From: Lepidodermella squamata
Taxonomy: Eukaryota; Gastrotricha
Assembly: GCA_047495785.1 (NCBI GenBank)
Contig: JBLDXI010000028.1
Coordinates: 682,001-746,000, forward strand
Direction: 5' to 3'
Length of the DNA: 64,000 bases
The position numbers were made by a program, and so were the translations under genes. The notes beneath the pieces were generated by a model. The model ran no database searches. It worked only from the letters and a program-made list of their open reading frames with translations, and was not told where the DNA came from. Of this stretch, positions 23,070 to 36,324 are shown in pieces. Numbering within the stretch: the stretch's first letter is position 1; each line of letters opens with the position of its first letter.

Positions 23070-25000
23070 ATATTCCTGAAATCCACAATATACTTGCGTA
23101 TCTCTTTGAAGATTTGCCATACATCGTATTCATCGGCGCCGTTGGAAGCGGGAAAACCACTTTGGCTGAACGATTGACGGGATACACGCTTGCCACCAGC
23201 GATTTCGGCGAAAGCGTAACTCGTGAAACCACTGTGTACACCCTGCCGGCTTTTGATTTCGCGGACACTCCCGGTTACAAAGCAGTGGACAAGAAACTTG
23301 ACCACGCAATTCACATCGCTAAAGCTCTAAACTATCGCCCAGTGACTCGAATTTTCGTTGTTTGCAAATTCGACAATCGCCTCGATAACATGCTGCACGA
23401 CGTGGCCTGTGTTGTAGATCCGTTGTCTGCTGATCTCAAGGATAATATGACAATAATAATCTCTTTTTGGGATTATGCCGACAATTTAAGACAGTCTAAG
23501 GAGGAAATTTGTAAACAGGTTGAACAAAAGATGCGTAACCGTTTTAATGTCGATAGTTTTCTTTTCGTCTCCAAATCAATGAACAACATCGAGCAAACTC
23601 TAATCGAGTTCTTGAGCCAGCGCAGTCTCGCCGGGGCCAAAAAGATAGCAATTACGGTGGATGACCTTTCTGTGTATTTCGACCTGAAGGAAGGGGAGAA
23701 GGATGTCCTCAGATCAGCCAACTACACGACATCTGAAGCAAGAAATTTCGCCAATAGCGCCATCGAGCAGGCCGAGAAGATTGAGAAACCTTTTGAACGA
23801 CAGGACTTCCTCTTCTCTATTCTGCAAGCCATGAAGAGACATTTCACTCAACTCATCGAGCTCTTCGTAAAGGCTAGTAACCTGGACGTCAGTCTGGTAA
23901 TGATTGAATGGGTGAAACAATAATTATTGTTCCTATGTTTTTTCTTCCTAATACAGGTTGAGGACTACTTCTGGGTGAAATTTGTCAAGGATGATGTTAA
24001 TAGGGTTCTCGATGGATTTGTCATGCACTGCCAACAATTCCGTAACTATCTGGAAGGAAGCGTGGATAAGGAACGGCCATTTAGGAAATGCCCTCATTGC
24101 GGGTGCATTTGGACTAGAGTCGACGGCTGTGATGGCCCAACATTTTGTGGCGCTGTACCTTCAACTTCTGCCTTCGGTGATGCTAAAGAGTTGATTGATT
24201 GGAAGTGGACGAAAAATCTTCGAAATGGACGTTATCAGTTTACAAAACAATCCACAGAAATCAAAATTCGTCCACGCAGCCAGCTTGGAAAGATAGAGTT
24301 TCGGAGAAATCAGCTCGAAAGCATTAATCCAGAAAGCGTCAGACGGATCTTCGCATTTTTGACACATAACCCATTCGATCCTAATGAGGTGCAGTTCGAT
24401 ATTGACACCCCTACCCTATGGAATAAGATGATAAACCTTGCTATGGAGTCTGATATTTATGACTCGTGGTTACGTTTCATCAAAAATTTGGTGGCTACGA
24501 AGGCGGGTCTCATCGTTTTGCGATGCCCTCTTAATGACCGGACGGCATGTCTCCTTCACGAGATAATCGATAACCTGTTCAATGCGCCTCTGACAGGCGA
24601 CAGTTTTTTGGACCTTCTTCGACGCTCCGACGGACTAAGCCATCAGGATGTTAAATTTCAAGAAGCGTTGAGCGATTGGTACAATGGATTCGCGTTTCTA
24701 GTTTCAGATGCTGAGAGAAACTCCTCCCGTTTGTTTCATGAAGCGTGTGAAGCATTAACTGCTCTTAACGTCAACTTGGAACTTACTGAAAAAGGTTACG
24801 GCTGCGGGAAGGAGATCACGTGGAATGACATGCCTTGCGTCGATGTTCCGCAGAATGTTTTCGACATGGACGAATTTGAACTGCGGCGAATGATTTCATC
24901 CGTCGCCATTAGCAACCCGGTCGCGGATCAGCGCATTCGGCGGGAGTTACTCGAACGCTTCGATCGCACCTGTGTGAATCGGGAAAGCTTTGTAGCTTGA
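23070..25000 (+). CDS. P-loop GTPase (AIG1/septin-like) with cysteine-rich zinc-binding region; 5' end lies in an upstream exon
   Basis: Exons 23070-23896 and 23957-25000 encode about 620 aa, joined in phase 0. The P-loop GAVGSGKTT (G1) and DTPGY (G3) mark a GTPase of the TRAFAC class, most like AIG1/GIMAP or septin-type proteins. The G4 motif is unclear (SFWDYAD replaces a TKxD/NKxD type sequence). The second half has CPHCGCIWTRVDGCDGPTFC and later YGCGKEITWNDM, so two cysteine clusters that probably bind zinc and resemble the ribbon spacing of RBR-type proteins. No in-frame Met occurs between the upstream stop (23063) and the P-loop, so translation must enter from an upstream exon. The kinase exon ending at 22709 fits in phase. 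Substrate and partners unknown. Confidence 0.7.
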
Positions 25001-27042
25001 TAATGTACATTTCTTGGTACCTACTTGGTACCTATTGTTCAATTTTCTGGAATTATTGAACTGTGATTCACATAAAAGACTCATGAAAGCTTCAATTGGC
25101 TAAATTTTCGCATATGATTTAATTGTGCCTTATAACTGCACAAAATGAGGGCAGCAAAAATGACCGTAAATTGGGCTTACTTTATTTTTTTATTTTTGGT
25201 AATGAATGGCATTTAGGCACCTATGAGACGATTTCGGAAATGCTCGAACTTCAGGAATATTCGGTAGGTCGATACGGTGTAATGAAACTAGAAACTTTGT
25301 GGCATTTTCAACCTGGCCTTGATTATTCTGGATAGGCAGCTTCCCGCACATGGACTCTTTCATTGGATTTGGACAATGACAATGCATTTGGACAAAACGT
25401 TATCCTGAAATCGATGCAGTTTCAGTTTTTATTATGATTACTTCCGTTTGATGCCTTCAGCTATAATGATAATTTTTTGTAAAAGCAGAGAGCGGTTAGC
25501 ACAAAACCCGAGAGACACAACATGGTCGCAGAGTAATAATAACATATAATGATATAATAATAATATATCAGTTCGATGTGTTTTTTGCAGTGTGATACTT
25601 TTCGTTCGCTGACAGTGCATATTTCAGGTGACAATAATAATAATAATTATAATAATAATATATTTCAAGATTTTCCTTCGCAGATAGCATTTTGATAACC
25701 GTGGCGCATATAATAATTTACCGATTTTTTATACAATTGGTAATAATACAATAATATATTGAAAAATGGTACAAAGAAAATGACGGATTTTTTCTCGCTC
25801 AAAAATTAAAACAAAATTAGTAATGAAACAAAAGAAAAAGCGGAAGAAATTAACTAAGCCTCGTGTTTTATATTCATTTCTATGAATGCTGATATTATCT
25901 TAGAATCCAAAAATGGAAATTGTAATTCATTAATTAGGGAATAATTTCGCGGCTAGACAAGGTGTTTTCACAATTAATATTTGTCGGCTTTTGTTATTAT
26001 TTAAGCGTGTGTGACAAGTGAAACGACGCCACTCAAAGCGAGTCAACAACCCCCGGAAGAACAATGAGATAAAAAGGCATTGTATTGTTGTTTACAGCGA
26101 CACAAAAGCGGCTAAAGAGATAGCTCAAGAGATGACTTTTGATATACAATGACGAAAAAATCGGTGAAATTGAAATTATTCAAGTATAATATAAGAAGAA
26201 AGAACAGCAGCAGCAATTTTTCAGCGTCAAAACTAGTTCAAAGTGTTCGGATTGCGTATTTTTCAAATAATTAAGGTACATCATGTGCACGCACTAGTGA
26301 GATGTCGCTGGTAATAGTTATTATTGTTAGATTTCATCTTGGAAAAAAACAAGCAGTTCAAATTTCAGTAATAGAATATACAAATAAAAAATTTACTATC
26401 TAATGGCTAACAACCTGTGCTCACGCAGTGTGTGGAATTTTTAGTCATTTCTTTTCTTTACATTGATGCTTCACGTTGCAAGAGCAGTTCAAATTTTCGG
26501 ATAGAAAAATTTATCATTTTTTCAAAATTACAGTAATAATATCAATTTTTACTCTGATTAAATACAGGGGTGATGGAAGATCGACGCTATAGGCCATTTT
26601 TCAATCGGTCCTGAGATCGAGACACGACTGTTCATAACATGTGGTGTGTGTATTGATTGATAATGTTTATCCACGGAGATTACGAAAAAATACACGCGGA
26701 GTAAAGCAACAAATGGAGCAGGTAGGGCGCGTTTGCTTTTGAATGATTATTTCATGTTCAAGGCGATTTTTGGTAGCAAATCTAGCGATATATTTTTACA
26801 GGTAAATGAGCCCTTGCAACAATATAGCCACAGAGAAAAATTCGTTCAAGGTAAAGGCACAAATAATTGCGAAATTTAAATTGATTTTTTCATTCTTAAC
26901 ATTTCATTTTACCTTCCGGATTTTTCTCTGCGAATGTATTTTATAGGATTCTATGATATATATTTTTCAGGCGGTGCGGGAGGACCTCCACAATCACAGA
27001 TAATTTTTTACTCAGAAAAATTCCATTACTTTTACTCATTAA
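25001..27042. other. AT-rich intergenic region
   Basis: It separates the GTPase gene from the 3' end of CAMSAP. There are repeated TAA/ATA runs at about 25540-25770. No coding exon or RNA gene could be supported. Confidence 0.5.
25540..25770. repeat. (TAA)n-type low-complexity tracts
   Basis: Several runs of imperfect AATAAT and TAATATA repeats occur, including 25631-25662. These are simple sequence repeats. Confidence 0.6.
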
Positions 27043-27048
27043 TTTATT
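27043..27048 (-). terminator. Polyadenylation signal of CAMSAP
   Basis: AATAAA on the minus strand, about 8 bp beyond the CAMSAP stop codon. A true signal could lie further out. Confidence 0.35.
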
Positions 27049-27055
27049 CAATAAA

Positions 27056-30000
27056 TCAAGATTCACTCGAACCGTCGCCGTTCGAAGCAGCCGGCGGCGG
27101 CCGTTTAGTCGGGGTAGCGCCAGGGTACAACACGCTGTTCGGTACGGAGACAACGGCCGGCCCAGCCGAGCGCGACATGGTTGAGGTGTTCGAATTGAGG
27201 CCGCCAGCCGGGGTCGCTGAGGCGGAACCGGCGTGTCGCTGCCAGAATTGTTGAAACAGCGAAACAGCGTCGATAGAAACCGACAAGTGCTGCGTAGTCG
27301 GGATGGCTGAGAATCGTTTCGAGCCGGAATTGTACTTGAAAAAGTGTTCAATCATGGCGTTTTTTACGGTTTTCGGCCCGATGCCGTGGATGCGCTCGAT
27401 GACGGGCGCGTCCGGTTCGAACGTGTACAGCCCGCGGTATTGACAGCCGGCATCTCGGAATAAAATGACAAAATGGCGCGTATTCGGCGCAGCTTTTTCA
27501 AGCTCGTGCAGGGCCTCTTGCCGCGCTTTCGCATTCGCCCCACCTGCTAAGCAAGTGTCTCTTATCGCGTTGTAGACCAGATTTCGATTCGACTTCGCGG
27601 ATGGTTGAACTCGCAACGGCACGCTTGGGTTCACTAGAATAAAATAAATAAAAATGAATTTTCGGCGAATTTTTCCACAATATTAGTATGAATTAAACAT
27701 GTAGTATTTTTTCAAACAACATTTACACGCAAGCTGTTAGCTTGGTCCATCATGCGTCATCAATCCCGAGTTGCCGCACATATATACGTATGTAAGTACA
27801 GAAAGAGCAAGCCCGTTAGTTGTTATTATTACATTAATGTTAGTAATCCGTTGATTTTTACGCGTTCGCAGAGTGTTTCAACAGGTTTTAATGTTTTATT
27901 AGCCTCTCACGGACACACGTATATAGCGACGTGAAAACTAGGTAAATAAACCGGGACACGTCAACTCTGAGGCTAAGGCGCGAGGCAAGCTATCACAAAG
28001 CACATCAATTTTTCATTAGCTGACCAGGCTTGAATTAAAATTTGATAAATAAAGGAAAATTTATCGATTTATCACAAAATTTGAAAATAAAAATATTTGA
28101 TTTGAGGTCAGCATTTATAGTGCTTTTTAAGCTTTTCTATCCTAAAATATTTTCATCAATAGCCTCCTGACATTTTTTGCCGTGAATATAAATTATACTA
28201 TCCCGGCATCATAGCAATTATCCCGAGTAATGAAGGCCACTTATATTCAACAATACAATTACACCCGAGAGCATTTGTTTACCCTCTCTCTCGTGTTTTC
28301 ATGTACCAGTGACATGGAATGTTTACCGAACCCAACTGGTACATACATCGGAATAAATACAGTAGCCTAAACAAACGTCCTGCCCGCAATGTATATTATC
28401 TGCCCATACACAATTGAAACACTCTGTAGACGGCATTTCGACCAAAAGATAGACGTTAATAGAGATAGATAGATGATAGAAAAGTGGGCAAGCGGACACC
28501 ATGTAAGTATTGCGTTTTGTACACCGAGCCTGTGCGGTTCCAAGGCTGCGTGTGTGCTGCGGTGTGTGGTGGGTGGGTGGGTTACCTTTGAGTGAGCTCA
28601 AGCTCTTCGCCGAGCGCAACGTCGCGCCGAGCGGGCACAACGCGTCGTGGTCGTTCCACGGCCGCGGCAGTGCCAGCAACTGGTCAATCAGCGCCCGGCT
28701 GCGTGATCCTATAATCCGTTCAGATGCATGGATACATTCAAATTAAAGACGTGCACGTGCGCAATAGTTTGTTGGTACAAAAGTTTTGCTTGTTAAATTA
28801 TTACAAGTAATATTGAGAAACTGAAAATTGTGCAAATATCACAGACGCTGCAAGTCAAGACAACGTGCTCAGCACATTTTTGGATTCGAATTGGATTTGA
28901 TAAGAAAAAATCTCAATTTTGAGAATGAAAATTTAACAAAAACCCAACACCTCTTCCAAATTTGAAGAAAAAGTCCAAGTAAAAAATATGCAAATGCCAA
29001 CTATTTCCAATTTTTCAAATTATCTAAAATTTAGATAAAAATCATTCAATTTATCAAAAAATTAGAATTTTTGAAAAATGAACCAATTCATCTCATCTGA
29101 AAATTCCAATAAAATTTCCCAATTTTTTCATAAAAATCTAGAATTTCGATAAAATATTCAATAAATAAAATTCACAAATTTCTCATTTTTCCAATCCAAC
29201 TTAGGAAAAGAATTCCTGAAATCTTAGAAGAATTAATTATCTCATAGAGATTTAAGGCTTTGGAATTACAACTTAATCAATTTTCAAACTATTGAGTCAA
29301 AATTCAATTCGAATCCAAATAATTCTCGTGCTTGGTTGCAGAAAATTGTTAGAAATATCCTCAAATAAAATCAGCATAAAACCAACCTGTTGCTATACTC
29401 AACGTATCCCCGTCATCGTTACTCAATCCATCGAGCGTCGACGCGTGCCGACTCGACAGCGAACCAGGCGGTTTCGGCGCCCTGGCCGCAACCGGCGTCC
29501 TGCCCGGCGTACTCGGCGGAGAAGGCGCGGCCAAACCAGCCAAATTTTCGTGCTCGCTCTGCACGGCAAGAGTGCCTAAACCCTTCGGCTTCGGCCTCGG
29601 TTTCGCGCCGGCGGACAGCGCATCCCTCGATTTCGACTTGATCATCGTCCCAGACGGTGTCGAGCCGTTTTTCATCGTTGGAGGGGCTAGCCGCGACATA
29701 TCAATCGCCTCTTCCTCCGCTTTTTTCTTCGCCAGGTACTCCTCGAATACCTGCCGCTGCTTCATGCGATGTTCAGCCCGTCGCTTCTCCTGCTCGTCCT
29801 GCTTCAAGCGAATTTCTTCACGCCGTTTCGCCGCATCAACGTCTCGCTTCGATAGGCCACCGTCATTTTTGCCAACAGACGCCTGGGTTAGCTCGAGTTT
29901 TCGTTTAATTTCCAACTCGACGCACTTTTGCCGCCGTCTCCTTTCCAACTCATCGGCATCGATCATATCACCGACTACAAAAGCGACATTTTGCTGCTGG

Positions 30001-33000
30001 GGTGATTTTGAAGATTCTGAAATCTGCTGTTCTTGGTCTTCTTCGATTTCTTGATGATTCTTGTGGTTATGAACGGCTAGACTTGTCGTAGAATTCGACG
30101 CCATTAGTCGGTTTTGCAATGCGCTCAGTGACTGTGATCGGCGAACCTGGCTGAGATTGGCCAGGCTTTCGTCTAAATGGTTGGAATAGTCGAGTTGTTG
30201 GTCGTTCGCTGTAGTAGTCGTGGTTGAGATGATAGAGCCTGGGCCCGGGGCGGTGCCGATCGGGACGAAAAACGCGCCGGCGGGGCTGGTTGCGGCGGCG
30301 GCTGCGGTTGTTGCGAAGGCGCTGGGTCGCTGGCCTGGCGCCGGACCGGGAAGTAACAGGGATTGCGTGGATTGGAAGTGGGTCGGGAACGGCTGCGCGT
30401 AGTACGCCGTTTGACCGTTCGGGGCAGGCAGGGTCTGGTAGACCACGACAGGCGGTGGAGCGACAACTACAGGCTGCGGATGAGGTGGAGCCTAAACATT
30501 AAAAAATTCAATAAGTCAACAAAATCATTGAAATATTGTTCAGAATTCAACTTTTAAAATCGATGATATTCTCAAAATTAAAGTAGCTGAGTGGACACAA
30601 ATCGAATTAATCAAAATTTGATCAAAATCAATATCTGATGTAAGGCATCAAATTTTGGCTACAAGTAACCAGCTAAAACATCTTCAAATTTGGCAATAAT
30701 ATGACAGATACATCCTGTACAAATTATATGGTAGCAAAAATCAAACGTCTTTTCTACGCTTTACTTGGTATTCTTAACGCAGTTGGAATCGATTATTTCT
30801 AGGAAAATAATGAAATCATACGGTTCACGCCACGTTAAGGGCCAAGCAAGCCACACATTACCCCCAGAAAGCCATATTTAAAAATTAAATCCCCAAGAAA
30901 ATCGATCAAATAAAAGGAATAGCATACTCTAAAAATCACTAAATAAATCACTTACAGCAATATAGAATCATTAAAAATTAAAATGAATATGGCTCATAAA
31001 TAGGTCACAATTGTTCCCAACAAGGTCAACGGCTGTGACTTTTGAGGAGATTTAAAAAAGGAAATCCGAGGAAAATTTTAGGCGTAGTTCTCAACAAGTC
31101 CTAAACATGATGAAAAAAGCTGCTTGAAACTGTGCTACACGATCTGTTCTTCATATAATTCAGTTTTAGCGCGGCTGCGTTGAGAATGTCGAATTTTAAA
31201 ATTGAAAGATTGAATATAAATAGAAATAGTTTATTTAGTTGTAGACCCTTGAGATGACTAAAAAAGTCGTTCAAATTTCAAAAATTCCATCAATGCAAGG
31301 AGTTTTACATCATTTTTTTTACGGAAGTCTCCAGCAGATCAAATAATAATAAAATTCCAAAACTCTTTAGCCAATTTACCTGTGGCATAGGCCGTTCGAT
31401 ATTTCTACGCCGCGTACCGCCAGGCGAAGTCAAAGACGACAGCTGCACATGCAAATCCGACAAACTCTGATTCAGCTGTTCCAACTTCGCATTATAGCCA
31501 TCATTCGCCACACTGCCGCGCGGACTCGCCCACGCACCCTGGTCCGAGGTGCGGCGGCCACTCGACGTAGTCGAAGACAGAGTGTTATACCCAATGCGAC
31601 TGCCAACCCCGTTGTTATTACTATTCTGCTGATTTTGCTGTTGAATCCGCTCTTGCTCTCGCCGTTTACGCTCCAGTTGCAGTTTCAAGGTCAACGAACC
31701 CGCTGATGCGGAACGGGCGGTCAAACCAGGCCGAGTTTGCACGATAGCCTCCACCTCCTCATCCTCACGGCTTGAATTATCAACAATTTGCTGCTGTTTC
31801 TGCTTCTGTATCTGCTGTTGTTGTTGCTGCAGCTGAGCCCAGGTAATCCGGACAGAACCATTCGACCGGGGCGATGACAGACCGCCCTCGGATTCAGTTG
31901 TCACAACCGGAACGCCTGCTTCTATCGCCGATTCAGCAGTTGAGAACTGGCGACTTCCAGCCACGGTGTAAGAACTTGCGCCGAGAGATGGCCTCTGCTG
32001 GTTTTGAAGCTGCTGGGCGTAGGAAAATGTCATTGTTCCGCCTGAAGACCCGGTTGAAGGCCGGGCGGAGGACCCGGAAGATTGACGCAGCGATAGGACG
32101 GGTGGGCTTGATAACACGGGCGAGTCGACGAAAACGGTGCCGGGTGAGGGCGAAGCATTTGCTCCAAAACCACTATCTCTCTGGAAATTATAAAAAAAAT
32201 CCATTAAATTTCATAAAATATTTTACAAAAGCTAAAATAAGGGTTTTAAATAGGATTTTTAAATAACGCATGCAGGTCAGACATTCAACCCTGGCCGCAA
32301 ATAAAAACGATGAACGGACTAAGAACAAAAAGAGCTTCGATTTCAAGACAAAAAAATATGAAATTACCCAAATTCCCATTAAAATTACATTTCTGAGCAT
32401 GGTCCGATGAATTTTTCCCTATCAAATTCCGAGCCTAGAAAATCCGATGGCCGGAATTCAGAAATTAAAATGATTTTGAACACAGAATGAAAAATTTCGG
32501 CCAAATAGAATCAATAAATTCAGGATTTAAATCGAAATTTTCACTTCATTGCCATCGAAGAAAGAATCTCTTTAGCCTATATTTTGTTTGTCTGAAATCA
32601 AAGCTCTCCACGTAAGACATTATTATAAAGGACTGTCGACAAAAGCGGCCAACACCGACGCTTCAAAACACCAGGGATTTTTCCATTTCAATATTATAAG
32701 GGATAAATAAGGATTTTTCCGACACGCCGGCTCTGATTCTTCTCGCTTCAACTTGCCGAAGAAGGCGCTGCAATGCGAACAAGCCCAGGTGGGTAGGTAG
32801 GCAGTGACTGCCGTTCAGGTACGATAGCTAGGCGCAAACTTCGCGACAGCCCGGCCACGCGGCGGCTCGGTGGCTGTTGCATGGTCGACCAGCCCCGATA
32901 TCGGTCTTCCGGGTAGAAAACCTGGAGCAAATTCGACCCGGAGTATGAGCTAGCTAGGCGCGGTCTCGCTGACGGTTCGCGAAACCGGGCCGAAGCGAAG

Positions 33001-35091
33001 TCGTAAGCACTTCGCGACGACGCAACGACGTAGGGCTGATGCGGGTATTGCTGGGCGTCCTCGGCTGGAATGTAGTAATAAGCCCGGCGCCTGTTACTTC
33101 GGTGCTGGTGGTGATGAGAACGGCGGCTTTTCACGAACAGCTTTTTGCAGGAGCAAATCAGTTATTTCGATTGTTAGTAGGTTTGTTTCAAAATAATAAT
33201 AATATTTTAGGTGCAGGTCAATTGATTGAGCAAACATTCTCCGTGAATCACGATGCAAAAATTATCGATTGTTCAATCAAAAATCGAGGTTTTACAAGAA
33301 ATATGAACAATTTTGTTAATGCCCACTTACGCAACGATAGGCTGGGTAAAATGTTCCTTAAAGCTTACCAAGATTATTATTCGAAAACTATTTCAGAACT
33401 TCAGTAATACTAACATAGAATAAACTATAAAATCTTCGATTTTTAAACATCAATTACGAAACTTATCCCGGATCGCTTATTCATACCTCACCTCGGCTTA
33501 CAATATCAATTGGATCAAATTAAATATTAATGCTCAAAGGCATGAATCATCACCGATAGGCAGCTGAATCATCCAAAATCAATATGTTCGAAAATGTATA
33601 TATCCAAATAAGCGAATTTTCGTCTTTAATTTGTAGAAAATCTCTACTCCCTCAAAATCCAAGATGGCATTACTATTCAGAGAAAACCTCGATTTATGAC
33701 ATAAATCGATCTGAGAAATTTTGATTATCAGTTAAACTAACTTTTTTGCCCGGAGCCATAGCTAGAAGACCAGCATCCCCGCCATCCGGCTCATCTGACA
33801 CAACAACGACCGTGCCAGTCGCTTGATGATGCCGGCTATCGATTTCAGAAAAATCGCCCGAAAAATCGACTTCATTGAGCAGCATGCTGTGACCATTTCC
33901 ATTGCCATTAACGTAACCCGACTCAGATTTCGTCGAAGAAACATGTAGCTGGTTTTCGTTGTTACCGTTGTTGTTAGTCATAACAGGCGCTACGCGACTA
34001 CACGCGCATAATAACGGCGGGGCTGTGCATAAACTCGCGAATAAATCGGCTAGGAAGACGAGAACGTTAGCCTTGAACGACGAATGCATGTATAGCAAAT
34101 CTTCGAGGCGGAAGAAGTAGACAGCTTTATCGAGATGGTCTGAAAATAGCCGCACGATTTCGAGGTTAAAACACGAATCTGCAACGCCCAATGGGTCTTT
34201 TAGGGCCACGTCGTTGATTCTAAGATGATCAGGTGCGTAGTGGCAAATCAACGTGGCTAAGGCAGCTCCGTCGCTAATATCAGCCAACAAATCTTTCACA
34301 AGAGGTATTACAGGCGCGTTCGATTCGTCTAATCGAATAGTGGAGCGACCTGACTGCCGTGTTAACTGGGTCGCACGTTCCCGCCGTTCTTGCTCGAGGC
34401 GAGCTCGAACGGCGTGGCAGACCTTAGCAATCCACAGAAGTAGCGCGTCCTCAGTTGTACGCGGCTGTTCCAGCGGTGATAAATGAGCAATCAAGCGAAT
34501 AGCAGCCGTCACTCGGTCCGTGCTGAAGTTTTGCACCAGATACGCGCGCATAAACGCGTCAATCACCGTTTGATGCACTGAAGCTCGGATCGGGTTGTTC
34601 AAGGACAGCTGCGATTCTATCCTTGACAGGGTGTTTTTCCCTGAAGGATCGTCCGATAACGTGTAAAACCCACATTGGTGTAAAATAAGCAAAACTGAGC
34701 CATGAAGTGAAGCTGATCCGTGTGAATTCACATTATTAATGGCTTGCTGTCTTAAAATAATCCTAGCAGCATCGGCGTACGCTCTTCCTGATGTCAGCAA
34801 AGCTGCCACTGAAGGGTTTAATTCCAGCTGTTTACTCGACTCTTCATCAGTATATTGTTCGTCGATAAGAGGATCTTCGTATTCGAGAGGTACCCGGCCA
34901 TCAAAAACTTTCGATAGTAACCATGCGATAGAACAGCGAAGGCGAGACTGATGAGGAAAAATTGATTGAAATAAAATTAACTAAATAATTCACATCCTCA
35001 CCTTTTTGTGATTGTATAGCTCCAAAGGCACAATATCGGGAACCAAGCTATGCCTCAGTTCGTTCAACTGGAGGCGAAATAATTCTGACAT
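27056..35091 (-). CDS. CAMSAP: CAMSAP/Patronin microtubule minus-end-binding protein
   Basis: Binds and protects free microtubule minus ends in the cytoplasm. Seven exons in coding order: 35091-35002, 34947-33742, 33140 to about 32823, 32180-31380, 30491-29387, 28708-28586 and 27633-27056, for about 1406 aa. The CAMSAP-type calponin-homology domain lies at about 196-337 (DALLLWIAKVCHAV ... VFLADLFASL). A long Ser/Pro/Gln-rich middle follows, then a charged coiled coil in exon 5 (ELERRRRQK ... RRAEHRMKQRQVFEEY). The diagnostic C-terminal CKK domain is at about 1226-1345 (FVILFRDAGCQYRGLYTF, IHGIGPKTV, FFKYNSGSKRFS). The only doubtful junction is the exon-3 donor: GTACCT and GTTCGC both keep phase and both are weak. 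Exon 3 also starts at an AAAAG acceptor. The architecture is complete for the family. Confidence 0.93.
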
Positions 35092-36324
35092 GTTGGATTA
35101 TAGAAAAGTTAAACACGACCGGCGGGTGAGATCATCATTCCTGGATGTTACTTAAAAGTCATAACTGATCCAAAAAATCAGTATTCTTTAGAACCTATCA
35201 ATTCGAAATACAAACAAGATAGACGATAGACATCAAAGATTGGCATACATTTTGGAGAAAAATTAATTGAAAGATGATAGCTCGAATCCGCAAGCAATTA
35301 ACGGTGTATGGCTGCGGCAAGCAATATCAGCGGTAAACAATATGGAAGAATGATGCAGTTACAAGAGTGGTAATTCCAGCATCCAGCATCCAACATAAAC
35401 AGGGTATATAAACAAATAGGCCTTCCAGGAACACAATAGTCTTGGAAAATTGAAGAATGAGAAGGATCAAGTCGATGACTAATTCGGTTAAAATAATCAG
35501 CTGCTCTGTATACAACACAAATTTAATTGGCTTCCGCGCACAGAGATAACTTTGAATCTGTTATGTTTTGTTTTAATGGCGGACCCGGGTATCAAGTACC
35601 AAGTACAGCGGCGCTGGCCAGACACGCACAGCGGATGCGCCACTTTCATCAAAGGCCAAAAGAGGACGCCAGCCGTTCGGGGACCCCCGCGTCACTGAGC
35701 CAAATTTAATTTCCCATTTTGATTTTTATTTTAACTTGTCAGTTGAAATAATTATAATTGAATTCTTGAAAACTCGAAATTATATGCGTAAATGAATTGA
35801 AATGTGCGGGCATTTAGGCTCTTTGTGTTAGTGGTTTGTTTTAGGTGCATTTTTTTCTTTGTCCCTCGCATCGTTTTTTCTTGGCTCGAACGCATTGTGT
35901 AGATGCCAGCAGCGCAGTATTGTGCCAAATCAGCTGCACTCGTTAAAGATGTTCAGCTGGAATATACATATACGTAGAAAAATAAGAACACAAAGGTCAT
36001 GGATTCGGCAAGTGTTACGAATCGTTTTTATGCCAGCGATTGCCAAATCGCTACCACTTGTTGATCATTGATTCGGACTCAAGTTATTTGCGAGTCTTTG
36101 TTGCATCCAAATCACCCAAACATTGTTTGATACTTTGCACTAATCCCTTTATCTAGCTTGTAACGAGCTATTATAGCTCGTTTGCTAGCATCTTTTCCTT
36201 CGAGCTTCGAGCTGATTCTTACACCATTGTGGACTCTTGGCTCTGGTCCAAGAGTCTGTTTGGAAAGATTCCTGTTGATGAATTTAATATGAAAATCGTT
36301 CTAGGTTTTATATAAAGCGAGGAG
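35092..36324. other. Divergent intergenic region between CAMSAP and the 872-aa gene
   Basis: The two genes point away from each other, so both promoters should lie in this 1.2 kb. A GC-richer block at 35560-35700 is open in one plus frame without an ATG. It could be an untranslated first exon or a promoter island, but no gene is claimed. Confidence 0.4.

Noticed and set aside
29292-30557. Arg-rich plus-strand frames within the CAMSAP exon 30491-29387
   Set aside because: These are shadows of the strongly supported coiled-coil and low-complexity coding exon on the minus strand.
33039-33407. Plus-strand open frame of 122 codons across a CAMSAP exon/intron boundary
   Set aside because: Half of it is the shadow of CAMSAP exon 3 and the rest lies in an intron with no start, domain or splice context.
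35527-35709. GC-rich plus-strand frame between CAMSAP and the 872-aa gene
   Set aside because: It lacks an ATG and a splice partner. Better explained as promoter or untranslated sequence of the divergent pair.
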